A stretch of 64,000 bases of DNA from JAAXPZ01 sp965215705. GTDB lineage: Bacteria; Campylobacterota; Campylobacteria; Campylobacterales; Sulfurovaceae. The DNA is taken from positions 119,639 to 183,638 of the forward strand of contig CBDCEE010000016.1 in the NCBI GenBank assembly GCA_965215705.1, given 5' to 3'. Shown one piece after another: positions 1 to 9,213 of the stretch (the stretch's first letter is position 1; the number at the start of each line of letters is the position of its first letter). Position numbers and translations under genes: made by a program. The notes under the pieces are model-generated. The model saw nothing but the letters and a program-made list of their open reading frames with translations, made no database searches and was not told the DNA's origin.

Positions 1-1
1 A

Positions 2-958
2 GAAGCCTTCGATCATCATCTCTTTTAGATGTACAACGACATCGTCTCCCTCATCTTTGACTAGGATATCTATATTGGGGATTTTAAAGCTTGCATCTGC
101 TTTGATCTTTTTGCCATGCAGTGTGACGTCATAGTCCATGTGGCTCTTTTTGAATGCTACCGAGAAACTATCATTGCCCTCTCCTCCCTCAATCTGGATA
201 AGAGGAAAGTCACATATTTGCTTACCTAGATAAGCATTGCTCTTGTCGATAACACACACAGGATTTAGATAAGAAAAAGCGATCTCTTTTGTACCATTGT
301 TTTCAAATCCATATTGAAACTCACCACCCTTGATCGTAAAGGCTCTACTGGGAGATGCTTCGGTAGCTGCTTTTTTGATATCTATCTGTGCACCCTTGAG
401 AACAAGACTGATAGTCTCAACCCCCTGTACTATCTTTTCATTGATATCTTTGAAGTCTACCTTTTTGATATTCTCATCGCTGTCTAGTGTCAAATAGGCA
501 CCAATCTTTTTCTCAGTGATCATTTTTTGTAAGGCTGCACTCTCTTTACCATTACCCATAAAATAGATAAATACACTCTTTTGACTATTGGCTGCATACG
601 CTTTCCAATCTACTTCAACCCCTACCTTGGCACCTGCAATAGCATTTTCCAACAGCTTGCGTGACTGGGGATCCAGTGTTGCCATATTGACCATACTCAA
701 GAAAGAGGATGCTGCCGCTTTGGTATCTTTGATCGTCAGTACATAGCTCTGCTCTGCTGTTTGGTTTAGGTCAAATCCTGCTGCAACAATACCTTCCAGT
801 CTCTTCTGAAAAGCTGCTTTTCTTTTCTCTATAGAAACCGCAGGGCCCTTTTGTGCTACCTCTTTTGTCCCCTCTTTTTGAGGCGTATCCTCACCACATC
901 CTGTGATCACAAAAAGTGATACTATGGATAAGATCATTATCAAGATTGATTTTTTCAT
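2..958 (-). CDS. Putative lipoprotein, 3' end cut by window edge
   Basis: An open frame of 319 codons runs from an ATG at 958 off the left edge without a stop. An AAGGAAG ribosome site lies just upstream. The N-terminus is a lipoprotein signal peptide: lysines, a hydrophobic stretch, then a lipobox (VITGCGED), so the mature protein should be lipid-anchored at Cys21, in the inner or outer membrane. The rest is soluble and rich in Lys, Asp and beta-prone segments, with two later cysteines. I do not recognise the family. It is divergent from the hydrolase at 1101, with about 140 AT-rich bases between them that must hold both promoters. Coding capacity and the lipobox are seen; the function is unknown. 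Confidence 0.8.
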   Translation of the reverse strand, partial: MKKSILIMILSIVSLFVITGCGEDTPQKEGTKEVAQKGPAVSIEKRKAAFQKRLEGIVAAGFDLNQTAEQSYVLTIKDTKAAASSFLSMVNMATLDPQSRKLLENAIAGAKVGVEVDWKAYAANSQKSVFIYFMGNGKESAALQKMITEKKIGAYLTLDSDENIKKVDFKDINEKIVQGVETISLVLKGAQIDIKKAATEASPSRAFTIKGGEFQYGFENNGTKEIAFSYLNPVCVIDKSNAYLGKQICDFPLIQIEGGEGNDSFSVAFKKSHMDYDVTLHGKKIKADASFKIPNIDILVKDEGDDVVVHLKEMMIEGF

Positions 959-1100
959 CTGTCTTCCTTCTTTTTATTTTTGTAGAAGTATACAATAAAT
1001 ATTTATTTTTATGTTATTTATCATATTTATATTTAAGTTTATAAAATCCTTCTTAAGATATAATATTTATATATAATATATAGCTCTATAAGGATAAATA

Positions 1101-1880
1101 ATGAAAACCATACTATTCTTTTCTCTACTATTCTGCTTTACTTCATTGAGTTATGCCAAAAAAATCTCTGCAGAAGCCTGTGCAATACAAAAAGGTCAAT
1201 TTATCTTTGCCGGAGGAGAATGCATCCAATATGTTGAGATAGAGGGAGAGAAAAAAGAGACAATCACGATCATTGTCCATGGCACATGGAAAGAGCATAC
1301 AGATACACTGTCCCGTTATACTCCTTTTGCAGAGACGATCAATATGGCGACAGATATCACTACAATCGCCATAGCCCTTCCCGGATATTCACACTCTTCT
1401 ACCAATCACCTGCAGGCACTTTCACACAAAGGAAGTGAAAACCTTGCTGAGAGCAAAGCATATCTTAGCTTTTTGGCTGAGCTTATCACTGCACTCAAAA
1501 AGACATACCGAGCCAAAACAGTGAACTACATCGGTCACTCTGCAGGGGCAATGATGGGGGCTACTTTGACAGGAATGAAGCCTTCTCTCATCAACCGTAT
1601 TGCCTTAGCAGGAGGAAGATATACTACACATCCTTCGAACAAGACAAAAGATCGGCTTAGCATCAATACATATATAGAACGCGTAGATAAAAAGACCAAG
1701 TACCTGCTGATCTATGGTACGGAAGATAAGATCTCCAAGCCACAAGCGACCAAAGACTTCTATACCTTAGCTAAAAAACATGGATTGGATGTCACTCTTG
1801 TGGAGGTCAAAGGTGCAGCACACCTCGACCTGGATATGACCGACACCTCCATAGAGGCGATAGAGGCTATACTCGAATAA
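1101..1880 (+). CDS. Secreted alpha/beta hydrolase
   Basis: A 259-residue protein with a Sec signal peptide (about residues 1-19, ending SYA). The mature part has alpha/beta-hydrolase landmarks: an HG oxyanion motif at residues 60-61, the nucleophile elbow GHSAG at 145-149 (Ser147), a likely acid Asp209 in YGTEDK, and His241 in GAAHLD. It should be a periplasmic serine hydrolase (esterase, lipase or peptidase-like); the substrate cannot be told from sequence. It stands alone: the upstream neighbour is divergent and the downstream gene is convergent, 12 bases away. The fold and triad are strongly supported by spacing, the specificity is not. Confidence 0.85.
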   Translation: MKTILFFSLLFCFTSLSYAKKISAEACAIQKGQFIFAGGECIQYVEIEGEKKETITIIVHGTWKEHTDTLSRYTPFAETINMATDITTIAIALPGYSHSSTNHLQALSHKGSENLAESKAYLSFLAELITALKKTYRAKTVNYIGHSAGAMMGATLTGMKPSLINRIALAGGRYTTHPSNKTKDRLSINTYIERVDKKTKYLLIYGTEDKISKPQATKDFYTLAKKHGLDVTLVEVKGAAHLDLDMTDTSIEAIEAILE

Positions 1881-1892
1881 GTAGTCTAGGTA

Positions 1893-3014
1893 CTACTTAC
1901 CCTCTACAAGCATATCCATAGTCTCTGCTAGATCATGTGCAAGTATCTTATAGTTTCTTTTAAGCTTGAGAAGCTTGGCTTGTCCTTTGTTACCTACTTC
2001 ACTCAGTTTTTCTCTAGGCATCTCTATCAATGCTTTGAGTGACTTAGTGATCTTTTGTGTATCAAACTCTGAAAAAAATGCTTCATTCTCTGCAAAAATC
2101 GCATGGTTTTTACTATTGTCTGTCATCAAGGCAGGGATAGCACAGTCATAATAACTGATTACCTTATCTGCAATCACCGTATCAAAAAAGTTTAGGTGTG
2201 GTAATAGTGAGATGCCTACATCACTCTTGTTGATCTCCTCTCTGAGCTCAGCCAGTGTATAGACAGCTTCATGGATAGTAATCCTATTTTTGATCGTAGG
2301 ATACAGGCGCATGAGTGTATTGATATACTCTTTTTTCTTGGTGATGATATTGAGATGCCATGCATCCTCTTTGATCGCTTCAAATGCATCCAAAACAACA
2401 TCAAAGCTACGCAAAGGACCGATAGAACCCGCATGCACAAAAATAGTTTTCTGGTTATCAGAAAACTCATGATGCTTGATGGTATCTGGATCAAGACCCA
2501 CCCAAATAGGGAAAGACTTAGTGTTAATCTGTGGATAAAATGCCTGATGTGCTTCTGGTGAAGAGGGCAAGAATAGATCACACTGATTGACCAAGTTGTC
2601 TCTTTCTGCTATTTTACGTTTATACAGAAGTCTTTTGTATACGGCAGAAGGGGAATACCCTTTAGTAGCTTCTAGGGCGTGGTGCTTTTTAGGATAAGAT
2701 ATCCTGTACCCTACTTTGTAGCCAAACTCATCTTTATGCTTTAGCACGTTTTTGAGTACATCTTTTTTGTTACGAACGATAACAAAATCATACTGTGAAG
2801 GGTCACTTCCCGTACTCAGATAGGTGATGATGTTGTTACGGTCTTTTTTGGGGATGATCAGGTGGTTTCCTTTTCTTTGGAAACTATGCTTATACTTTGT
2901 AATAAAGACGATATCCACATCCCAGTGCTCTTTGAGATGATTGTCAAACAGTGATGAAATCGTACCATTGTCACTATACTCTTCTTGGTCGGTTATATAA
3001 AGTAACTTACGCAT
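1893..3014 (-). CDS. Glycosyltransferase, GT-B type (group 1-like)
   Basis: A 373-residue cytoplasmic protein with the layout of a GT-B glycosyltransferase: an N-terminal Rossmann-like part (RKLLYITDQEE at the start) and a C-terminal half with a conserved-looking hinge (FVHAGSIGPLRS near residue 193) and a donor-binding region ending ADKVISYYDCAIPALM. It probably transfers a sugar from a nucleotide donor to a surface glycan or lipid; donor and acceptor are unknown. Its ATG overlaps the last eight bases of the malate:quinone oxidoreductase gene, so the two are translationally coupled, although no functional link is obvious. The family is a sequence-pattern judgement. Confidence 0.7.
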   Translation of the reverse strand: MRKLLYITDQEEYSDNGTISSLFDNHLKEHWDVDIVFITKYKHSFQRKGNHLIIPKKDRNNIITYLSTGSDPSQYDFVIVRNKKDVLKNVLKHKDEFGYKVGYRISYPKKHHALEATKGYSPSAVYKRLLYKRKIAERDNLVNQCDLFLPSSPEAHQAFYPQINTKSFPIWVGLDPDTIKHHEFSDNQKTIFVHAGSIGPLRSFDVVLDAFEAIKEDAWHLNIITKKKEYINTLMRLYPTIKNRITIHEAVYTLAELREEINKSDVGISLLPHLNFFDTVIADKVISYYDCAIPALMTDNSKNHAIFAENEAFFSEFDTQKITKSLKALIEMPREKLSEVGNKGQAKLLKLKRNYKILAHDLAETMDMLVEGK

Positions 3015-4362
3015 CTGTATTCTCCTCGACTAAATCTTGGTCAAATCGTGCCTCATCAAACTGCTTATCCAGATAGGCACAGATCTTTTTCACATCACGC
3101 TGGGCATTGCCCAGACATGAGGTGGCTCCAGGAGATGGGGTCATATTAAAGATGATCCCATCTCCTGTATCTATAGAAGCCTCCCCTAGCATAAGCTTCT
3201 GGTTTTTTTTGTCTAGAATCTGCCCTCTGACCCCACCAAAGCCTTTGGCATACTCGATATCCTCCATCTGCAATGAGGGGATGATCTTTCTAGCATCACG
3301 CAAGAACGCCCGTTTTCCAAGATAGGGAATCTCAAAAAGGAAATTTCTCAAGATATAATTACGTATATCTTTGTCCTTTAAAAGGTCATAAAATATTTTG
3401 ACAATACTACTATCCAGCCGCAATGTCTTAAAGAAATCCAGATAAGTCCCACTTCTAAAGCGTTCGAGTTTCGGCAATACCAAGGCTGTAGGGCCAAAAC
3501 GTGTATGGTCATTCAAGGTAATATCAGGATCACCGTGTAGTGCAGCAAATGGCAGTTTAGGGTTTTGTACCATATAGACTTTCCCTACGAGAATACGCTT
3601 GTGTGCCTTATAGAAACTTCCTGCCATAGGAAGCTGACCATAATCCAGTCCATATCCCATTTGATGTGCCAAGAACAGACTATGTGCCCCTGCATTTGCC
3701 ACAACAACCTTGGCTTGAAAATGCCTGCCGTCTTTTGTCTCTAGATGGAAAACTCCATCCTTTTTCTCTATCTTTGTCACTTGGGCATCAAAGAAGACAT
3801 CTGTCTGCATCGTTTCATTTTTCTTTGCGTTATCAATAAAGGTATCACTCAGTGCTTTGAAGTTGGCAGTGGTGTATTGGTCTTTAGCCCCTACCCCTAC
3901 TATTTCTTCATTTCTGCCATGCCCTTTCTCGTCAAAGATAAGTGCTGGCTCTATCTTTTCAAGATCCTCTTTGTTGTAGAGTTCTAGATAGGGATAGAGT
4001 GACTTGAACTCTTCGTAGCGTTTGGTCATAAATCGACACTCATCATAGCCGATACCTATCGCCATCTTTTGATGCTTGAACATAATCTCATTCTCATATC
4101 CATACTGCAAGCAATACTTCTCTATCATCTTCGCTGTACGCTGTACATGCTTTGCTTTATCGAGTGTATAGTTCGTCTCGATATCTCCACAGTGTATAGT
4201 TTGAGAGTTTGCTGTGGCATTTGAATTTAATGTTGCCACCTCAGAATATTTCTCCAGAAGTGCAACGCTTGTCAAGTTTGTATAATAACTTAACTCATAA
4301 AAGAGGGCAGCACCAGAGATACCTCCTCCAATGATCAGAACCTCATATGTTTCTGTCTCCAT
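3007..4362 (-). CDS. mqo: Malate:quinone oxidoreductase (FAD-dependent)
   Basis: A 451-residue flavoprotein that oxidises malate to oxaloacetate and passes electrons to the quinone pool at the inner membrane. The N-terminus carries a dinucleotide-binding motif (IIGGGISGAAL) followed by LLEKYSEVA and NSQTIHCGDIETNYT, a stretch I recall from H. pylori-type Mqo; a late glycine-rich segment (PSPGATSCLGNA) closes the FAD site. I chose ATG 4362, because AAGGTGAG lies eight bases upstream; the frame extends 18 codons further to a TTG at 4416 that has no ribosome site. It is followed by an overlapping glycosyltransferase gene. The branch also holds other FAD oxidoreductases (2-hydroxyglutarate oxidase), so substrate is a strong inference rather than proof. 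Confidence 0.8.
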   Translation of the reverse strand: METETYEVLIIGGGISGAALFYELSYYTNLTSVALLEKYSEVATLNSNATANSQTIHCGDIETNYTLDKAKHVQRTAKMIEKYCLQYGYENEIMFKHQKMAIGIGYDECRFMTKRYEEFKSLYPYLELYNKEDLEKIEPALIFDEKGHGRNEEIVGVGAKDQYTTANFKALSDTFIDNAKKNETMQTDVFFDAQVTKIEKKDGVFHLETKDGRHFQAKVVVANAGAHSLFLAHQMGYGLDYGQLPMAGSFYKAHKRILVGKVYMVQNPKLPFAALHGDPDITLNDHTRFGPTALVLPKLERFRSGTYLDFFKTLRLDSSIVKIFYDLLKDKDIRNYILRNFLFEIPYLGKRAFLRDARKIIPSLQMEDIEYAKGFGGVRGQILDKKNQKLMLGEASIDTGDGIIFNMTPSPGATSCLGNAQRDVKKICAYLDKQFDEARFDQDLVEENTDA

Positions 4363-4582
4363 AGTATCACTCACCTTTGTGAAAGTTAGATTGGCCTCAT
4401 AATGTTTATACCCCAAGTATTGATAAATATGAAATTCTTATCTATTTCTTATACAATAAAAATATACTGATATATCAATATTTTTGTACACTTTTATGTC
4501 TCTCCTTAAACACTATTTAGCAACTATAAGTATAGCTGGGTTTGGCTCTCCTTCGCTTTAATCCTGTATGAATTGTGCCTTT

Positions 4583-5134
4583 TTAGCAAAAAGTAGAAAG
4601 TGTGCCTTCTCGTACAGCACTATAGCTCTCCTCTCCTACCAGCTGTCTGATGATCTCCAATCCGAAGCAGATCGCTGTACCCGGGCCTTGTGAGGTGATC
4701 ACTTTGCCATCTATAACGACTTTCTTATCTGCCACTCTGTCTGCAGGTCTGATCTGCTCTTCAACAGAAGGATAACAGGTATACCGCTGACTCAGCACAC
4801 CTGCCACATGGAGTGCATAAGGTGCGGCACACATGGCAGCAATCCATTTACCATCAGCAGCAAAGCGCTTGATCACTGTCTGTGCCAGAGGATTCTCTGC
4901 CAAGCGGTTCGTACCATCCCAGCCTCCAGGCAGGACCACGATATCATAGTCATCCGGTGCAGCTACTTTGAGTGATATATTTGCCTGTAGTGTGATACCA
5001 TTAGCTCCGGTTACCAATGCACCATCCAGATAGGCACTATGCACTTCTACACCACCTCTCCTCAATATATCGATAATAGATACCGCCTCTATCTCCTCAA
5101 AGCCTTCTGCCAGTAGTACCAATGCTGTTGCCAT
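4583..5134 (-). CDS. DJ-1/PfpI family protein (YajL-like)
   Basis: A 183-residue protein of the DJ-1/ThiJ/PfpI superfamily, close in length to YajL and human DJ-1. The nucleophile elbow AAMCAAPYAL places the reactive cysteine at residue 102, the conserved acidic residue lies in AEGFEEIEA near residue 14, and VVLPGG precedes the elbow as usual. Members act as oxidative-stress-responsive chaperones, glyoxalases or proposed deglycases in the cytoplasm; which applies here is unknown. It follows efp on the same strand, but a hairpin and a run of nine G lie between, so it may have its own promoter. Confidence 0.85.
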   Translation of the reverse strand: MATALVLLAEGFEEIEAVSIIDILRRGGVEVHSAYLDGALVTGANGITLQANISLKVAAPDDYDIVVLPGGWDGTNRLAENPLAQTVIKRFAADGKWIAAMCAAPYALHVAGVLSQRYTCYPSVEEQIRPADRVADKKVVIDGKVITSQGPGTAICFGLEIIRQLVGEESYSAVREGTLSTFC

Positions 5135-5205
5135 GATCTGCTCCTTATATATAAAAATAGATAGGATAATTATAGCACATTCAGTGAGGAGGAGAATAAA
5201 CGTAG

Positions 5206-5226
5206 GGACAGATTCTATATCTGTCC
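5206..5226. terminator. Perfect 8-bp stem-loop between efp and the DJ-1 gene
   Basis: GGACAGAT and ATCTGTCC are separated by a five-base loop. The hairpin sits about 30 bases past the efp stop. There is no clear U-run on the minus strand, so it may be a weak terminator or an RNA-processing or stability element. Confidence 0.4.
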
Positions 5227-5241
5227 AAAGAATAGTAGAAA

Positions 5242-5250
5242 GGGGGGGGG
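5242..5250. repeat. Homopolymeric G9 tract
   Basis: Nine consecutive G on the plus strand (C9 on the transcribed strand) lie immediately after the efp stop and about 110 bases ahead of the DJ-1 gene start. In Campylobacter, poly-G tracts of this length are slippage-prone and drive phase variation. This one is not inside a coding region, so any effect would be on transcription or RNA structure. Confidence 0.8.
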
Positions 5251-5254
5251 AGTC

Positions 5255-5821
5255 TTACTTTGCTTTTTCGAGGTACTTTCCCTCTACGGTATCCACTTTG
5301 ATCATCTCACCTTCAAGTACATGGAAAGGTACCTGTACAACTGCCCCACTCTCTAGGGTTGCAGGTTTTTTGCCCCCCTGAGAGTCACCTTTGAAGTTGG
5401 GTGGAGTCTCTACAATCTTGAGAACTACTGTCTGGGGGATCTCCACAGAGATCGCTTGACCATTGTGGAAGAGTATCTCCGCTTCCATCCCATCGATCAT
5501 ATAATCAAAGGTCTCTTTGCCTACCTGCTCATGGGTCAGACCGATCTGATCAAAGGTCGTTGTATCCATAAATTGCAGCATCTCACCATCGTCATAAAGG
5601 TACTGCATGGTCTTTTGCTCTAGTTCTGGGGTATCGAATTTATCTCCAGCATGCACTGTTTTTTCGATCACTTTACCTGTCTTGAGATTTTTCATCTTCA
5701 TACGTACAAATGCCGCACCTTTACCCGGCTTGACATGCTGAAACTCTGTTACCCTAAAAGGGTTACCGTCCAGCTCCAGTCTTTTGCCTTTTTTGATATC
5801 GCCCATTCCTATCGTTGCCAT
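5255..5821 (-). CDS. efp: Translation elongation factor P
   Basis: A 188-residue protein of standard EF-P length. EF-P binds between the P and E sites of ribosomes stalled at polyproline and stimulates peptide-bond formation. The N-terminal KOW-like domain carries the tip loop KPGKGAAF with the modifiable lysine at position 34; the two OB domains follow, and the C-terminus ends in a typical GEMIKVDTVEGKYL segment. The ATG at 5821 has AGGAG upstream. Lys34 suggests beta-lysylation by EpmA/EpmB-type enzymes, but neither gene is in the window. The gene lies 35 bases downstream of the efflux pump genes on the same strand and may be co-transcribed or independently expressed. Confidence 0.96.
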   Translation of the reverse strand: MATIGMGDIKKGKRLELDGNPFRVTEFQHVKPGKGAAFVRMKMKNLKTGKVIEKTVHAGDKFDTPELEQKTMQYLYDDGEMLQFMDTTTFDQIGLTHEQVGKETFDYMIDGMEAEILFHNGQAISVEIPQTVVLKIVETPPNFKGDSQGGKKPATLESGAVVQVPFHVLEGEMIKVDTVEGKYLEKAK

Positions 5822-5856
5822 CTCTACTCCTGAAAATTTTTTAGATTATACCCAAT

Positions 5857-7587
5857 CTATCTTACTATCGATATGTTATCTGTATCATGGTGCATCTCTA
5901 TCTCATCATCAATATCCATGGATTTGCTGTTATCCATCAGGATAGGAATAAAGATCAGAGAGACAAACACTGCCGCTACTGTACCTGAGATCAATGCCAC
6001 CCCCAGACCACCAAAGATCGGATCACTTGCAAGCAGTGCTGAGCCAAGAATAATGGCAATCGCTGTCAGCATGATCGGTTTGGCTCTAGTGGCTGATGCA
6101 ATAGCAATCGCCTTTCTTTTTTCCATACCACGCCCTTCCATTAGGGATTTGGCAAAATCGATCAACAACAATGAGTTACGTGAACTGATCCCCATCAAAG
6201 CGATAAATCCGATCAAAGAAGTCGCGGTCAAGAAGAAGGTCTCTTGCGTCACCAAATCTGCCACCCAGTGTCCCATAATCACCCCAATAATAGAGAGAAA
6301 TGATCCTAGCAATACTATGCCACTGAGCATAAAGCTCTTATAATAGATCACCAAGAGGATAAAGATCAACAACAACGCAGCAATAAAGGCAGCACCTAGA
6401 TCTCTAAAAGTATCCAGAGTCACCTTCATCTCACCATCCCAACGTAACAGATACTTCTCTCTACTGACTTTATCTGTCAAGTAAAGGTCAAACATATACG
6501 TGGTAAATCCTGCTTTCTCTACAACATACTGCTTGGAGAAATACTCGATCATCTTCTCTCTGGCATCCAAAAGTGGATAAACTTGTGATGCCATATCTGT
6601 CTCTGCTATGACATTGATCATACGGTGTAAGTCCTTGTGCATGATCATTGGGGTGGAAATTATCTGCTTGATCTCTACCACTTCACTTAATGGTACCATC
6701 ATACCTTTTTGATTCATAAGATTCAAGGAGGAGAGCTTACTATACAGTGCCTCTCGCTCCTCGCTACGAAGTCTCTTGGTCTCTGCATCGAGCCTGAGGA
6801 AAATAGCGATCTGATCCGGCTCATGTGCAGAGTTTTTATGTGCGATCGCCATCCCTTCAAAAGCCAAGTAAAGTATCTGATTAACCTGCTTCACACTAAG
6901 TGCGCTTCGTGCGATTTTTTCCTTGTCGGGAATAAGCTCATACTTTTGGAAAAGATCATCTGCCATGATATCCACATCGACCAGTGACTCTGTCTCTGAG
7001 AGTATCTTGGCAACCTCCAGCGAGAGTTCACGAAGCCTCTCTATCTGCTCACCTCTTACCTCAACCACCACAGAAGCGAGTGCTGGAGGACCGGAAGGCT
7101 GCTCTATCATCTTGACAATCGTACCAGATACCAGAGGTTCACACTTCTGCTTCAATAGCGGTCGCAACCGCTGCACCATGAGAAAAGAGGGCTCATCTCT
7201 ATGGTGTTTGTCTGTCAGATTGACCGAAAGCTCTGCGACATTCTCACTGTTTTTCATCCCAGCACCTTTGACGAGCCCAGCATAATCCAAAGGGATACCT
7301 TCTCCCATATAGAGCTCCATATTCATGATCTCTGGCTCATTTTTAAGCTGTTCGATCACACACTGCGCCACCTGCATCGTCTGCTCTTTAGCACTGCCGG
7401 TGGGAGCATCGATATAGACAGAATAGGTATTGTCACTTTTGCTTGGCAACATCTTGGCTTTAATCATTTTCATAGGACCCAACATCATCACTGAAACAGC
7501 AAACGCCACAATAGTCAACAAAATAACCATGAATTTTCTAAATTTACTGTCTAATATCCAATAGACAAATTTTCCAAAACTACCCAT
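5857..7587 (-). CDS. RND efflux pump, C-terminal half (split gene)
   Basis: A 576-residue protein matching the second half of an RND inner-membrane transporter. It starts with a cytoplasmic linker and TM7 (residues about 18-38), then the large periplasmic porter loop, then TM8-TM12 (about residues 390-560), including the ISSRNSLLLIDFA segment typical of TM10. The start codon overlaps the stop of the N-terminal half by eight bases, so ribosomes can re-initiate directly. Joining both halves gives about 1,116 residues, slightly longer than the usual 1,030-1,050. Together they should form the proton-driven pump of a tripartite system with the adjacent adaptor and TolC-like protein. The break lies in a cytoplasmic linker, where a split can be tolerated. 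Confidence 0.88.
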   Translation of the reverse strand: MGSFGKFVYWILDSKFRKFMVILLTIVAFAVSVMMLGPMKMIKAKMLPSKSDNTYSVYIDAPTGSAKEQTMQVAQCVIEQLKNEPEIMNMELYMGEGIPLDYAGLVKGAGMKNSENVAELSVNLTDKHHRDEPSFLMVQRLRPLLKQKCEPLVSGTIVKMIEQPSGPPALASVVVEVRGEQIERLRELSLEVAKILSETESLVDVDIMADDLFQKYELIPDKEKIARSALSVKQVNQILYLAFEGMAIAHKNSAHEPDQIAIFLRLDAETKRLRSEEREALYSKLSSLNLMNQKGMMVPLSEVVEIKQIISTPMIMHKDLHRMINVIAETDMASQVYPLLDAREKMIEYFSKQYVVEKAGFTTYMFDLYLTDKVSREKYLLRWDGEMKVTLDTFRDLGAAFIAALLLIFILLVIYYKSFMLSGIVLLGSFLSIIGVIMGHWVADLVTQETFFLTATSLIGFIALMGISSRNSLLLIDFAKSLMEGRGMEKRKAIAIASATRAKPIMLTAIAIILGSALLASDPIFGGLGVALISGTVAAVFVSLIFIPILMDNSKSMDIDDEIEMHHDTDNISIVR

Positions 7588-9202
7588 TTGTCACCTCGCT
7601 TTTACTACTGCTTCTCTTGTGCTTGGCATGCTTATGCTTCGGCTTTTTCAGAAGCTTGTAGCTTAGATAAGGCGTAAAGATATACGCCACGAAGAGAGAA
7701 GCCACCAGCGCGACAGGGACATTGAGGGGGATAGGCTTCATAAACGACCCCATCATATCCCCAACAAATGCCATCGGTACCATCGTCATAATGATTGCCA
7801 GTGTGGCAATATTGGTTGGAGGCCCGATCTCATCAGTCGCCTCGACTAGCAGTGTCTTCATATCCTTCTCATCCACATCATGTGCATGAAGATGACGATG
7901 AATATTCTCTATGACGATAATCGCAGCATCCACCAGTAAGCCCAAAGAGAGCAGGAAGGCAAAAAGTGTGATCCGATTAATCGTCTGCCCTGTGATATAT
8001 GCGATAAAAAGTGTCACTGCCAAAATTGCAGGCACACTTAGTGTCACGATCAATGACTCTTTGAAGCCCAAAAAGAAGACCAGCATCACAGCAATGATCA
8101 CCACTGTAATAAGCAGATGTTGCACCAGTTCATTGACCGCATCATTGGCTCGCTCTCCATAGTTTCTGGTGACAATATAGCCAATTCCTTCCTCGGCAAA
8201 CTCCACCTCGTTCTCTTTGATCAGCTCAAGTACATCATCTGCTACAAAAACTGCATTGGTACCTGCAAGTTTGGCTATCGTCAATGTTACCTGCTCTTTG
8301 GTTTGGGAAAGTGGATCCTCTTTTTTTTCTCTCTTCGTAATATAAGCACTTTTGAAATTCTGTATATCAATCCCTCTCTCAACTTTAGCCACATCCTTCA
8401 GATAGATAGGAGAACCCATGTATTGAGCCACGATAATGTTACGTACATCTGCCTCTGTCTCTATCGCATTTTTCACCCCAAAGATCACTAGCTTGTTTGC
8501 ATCACTACGTCCTTTGACCGAGGGAACATCTACCGCGATAGATTGTACCGCCTGTACTATCTGTCCCAATGAAAGATGGTAGCCTGTCAGCTTACCCAGG
8601 TCCACTTCGATATTGAACTGTGGCTTATGTGCACCTTTGAGTTCTGTTTTGGCGACACTGTCAACTGCATTGATCTTATGCTGAAGGTTACGTACCATCT
8701 CGAAAAGTTTTTCATGCGAAAGGCTCACTCCTCCCTTGGGATAAAAAGCAACCGTTACAATAGGGATATCGATATCGATATCAAAAGGCTTAATGATCGG
8801 TTGCATGGTTCCCTTGGGAAGTTTATCCATATTCTGCATGACCTTATCATAGAGTTTAAGGTTGGCATCTTCACGCCTCTCCCCTATACGATACATGACA
8901 TTAATGATACCTACATTTTCCATAGCCATGCCATAAACATGCTTGATGCCTTTGACTTCACGCATCTTTCTTTCTAGTGGATTGACAATGATCTTCTCTA
9001 TCTCCTGAGGGGTCGCCCCAGGCATCGGTATAATCACTGCTCCTCCTGAGATAGCAATCTGAGGATCCTCTTCCCGAGGCATCACTTGCAGAGAGATAAA
9101 CCCAAGCAGCAACAGAGAAATTCCCAGCAGTGCCGTTAGAGGATTACGCAAAAAGCCTTTTGCCAGTTTCCCGGCATAATCTTTGGGATCATACTGTATC
9201 AT
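7580..9202 (-). CDS. RND efflux pump, N-terminal half (split gene)
   Basis: A 540-residue protein matching TM1-TM6 and the first periplasmic loop of RND transporters. TM1 is near residues 20-40 with the usual VMPREEDPQ after it. The TM4 signature reads LGLLVDAAIIVIEN: it has one Asp followed by Ala, as I recall for CusA-type heavy-metal pumps, where AcrB has two Asp. TM6 is followed by a short His/Lys/Ser-rich tail (KPKHKHAKHKRSSSKS) and a stop. The gene begins 11 bases after the adaptor gene. Order on the minus strand is TolC-like, adaptor, N-half, C-half. Substrate is unknown; the VDAA variant and the basic His-rich tail are hints of metals, not evidence. Confidence 0.88.
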   Translation of the reverse strand: MIQYDPKDYAGKLAKGFLRNPLTALLGISLLLLGFISLQVMPREEDPQIAISGGAVIIPMPGATPQEIEKIIVNPLERKMREVKGIKHVYGMAMENVGIINVMYRIGERREDANLKLYDKVMQNMDKLPKGTMQPIIKPFDIDIDIPIVTVAFYPKGGVSLSHEKLFEMVRNLQHKINAVDSVAKTELKGAHKPQFNIEVDLGKLTGYHLSLGQIVQAVQSIAVDVPSVKGRSDANKLVIFGVKNAIETEADVRNIIVAQYMGSPIYLKDVAKVERGIDIQNFKSAYITKREKKEDPLSQTKEQVTLTIAKLAGTNAVFVADDVLELIKENEVEFAEEGIGYIVTRNYGERANDAVNELVQHLLITVVIIAVMLVFFLGFKESLIVTLSVPAILAVTLFIAYITGQTINRITLFAFLLSLGLLVDAAIIVIENIHRHLHAHDVDEKDMKTLLVEATDEIGPPTNIATLAIIMTMVPMAFVGDMMGSFMKPIPLNVPVALVASLFVAYIFTPYLSYKLLKKPKHKHAKHKRSSSKSEVTNG

Positions 9203-9213
9203 CTATGACACCC

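Noticed and set aside
4363..4416. Upstream TTG start for the malate:quinone oxidoreductase
   Set aside because: No ribosome site; ATG 4362 has AAGGTGAG and matches the family N-terminus.
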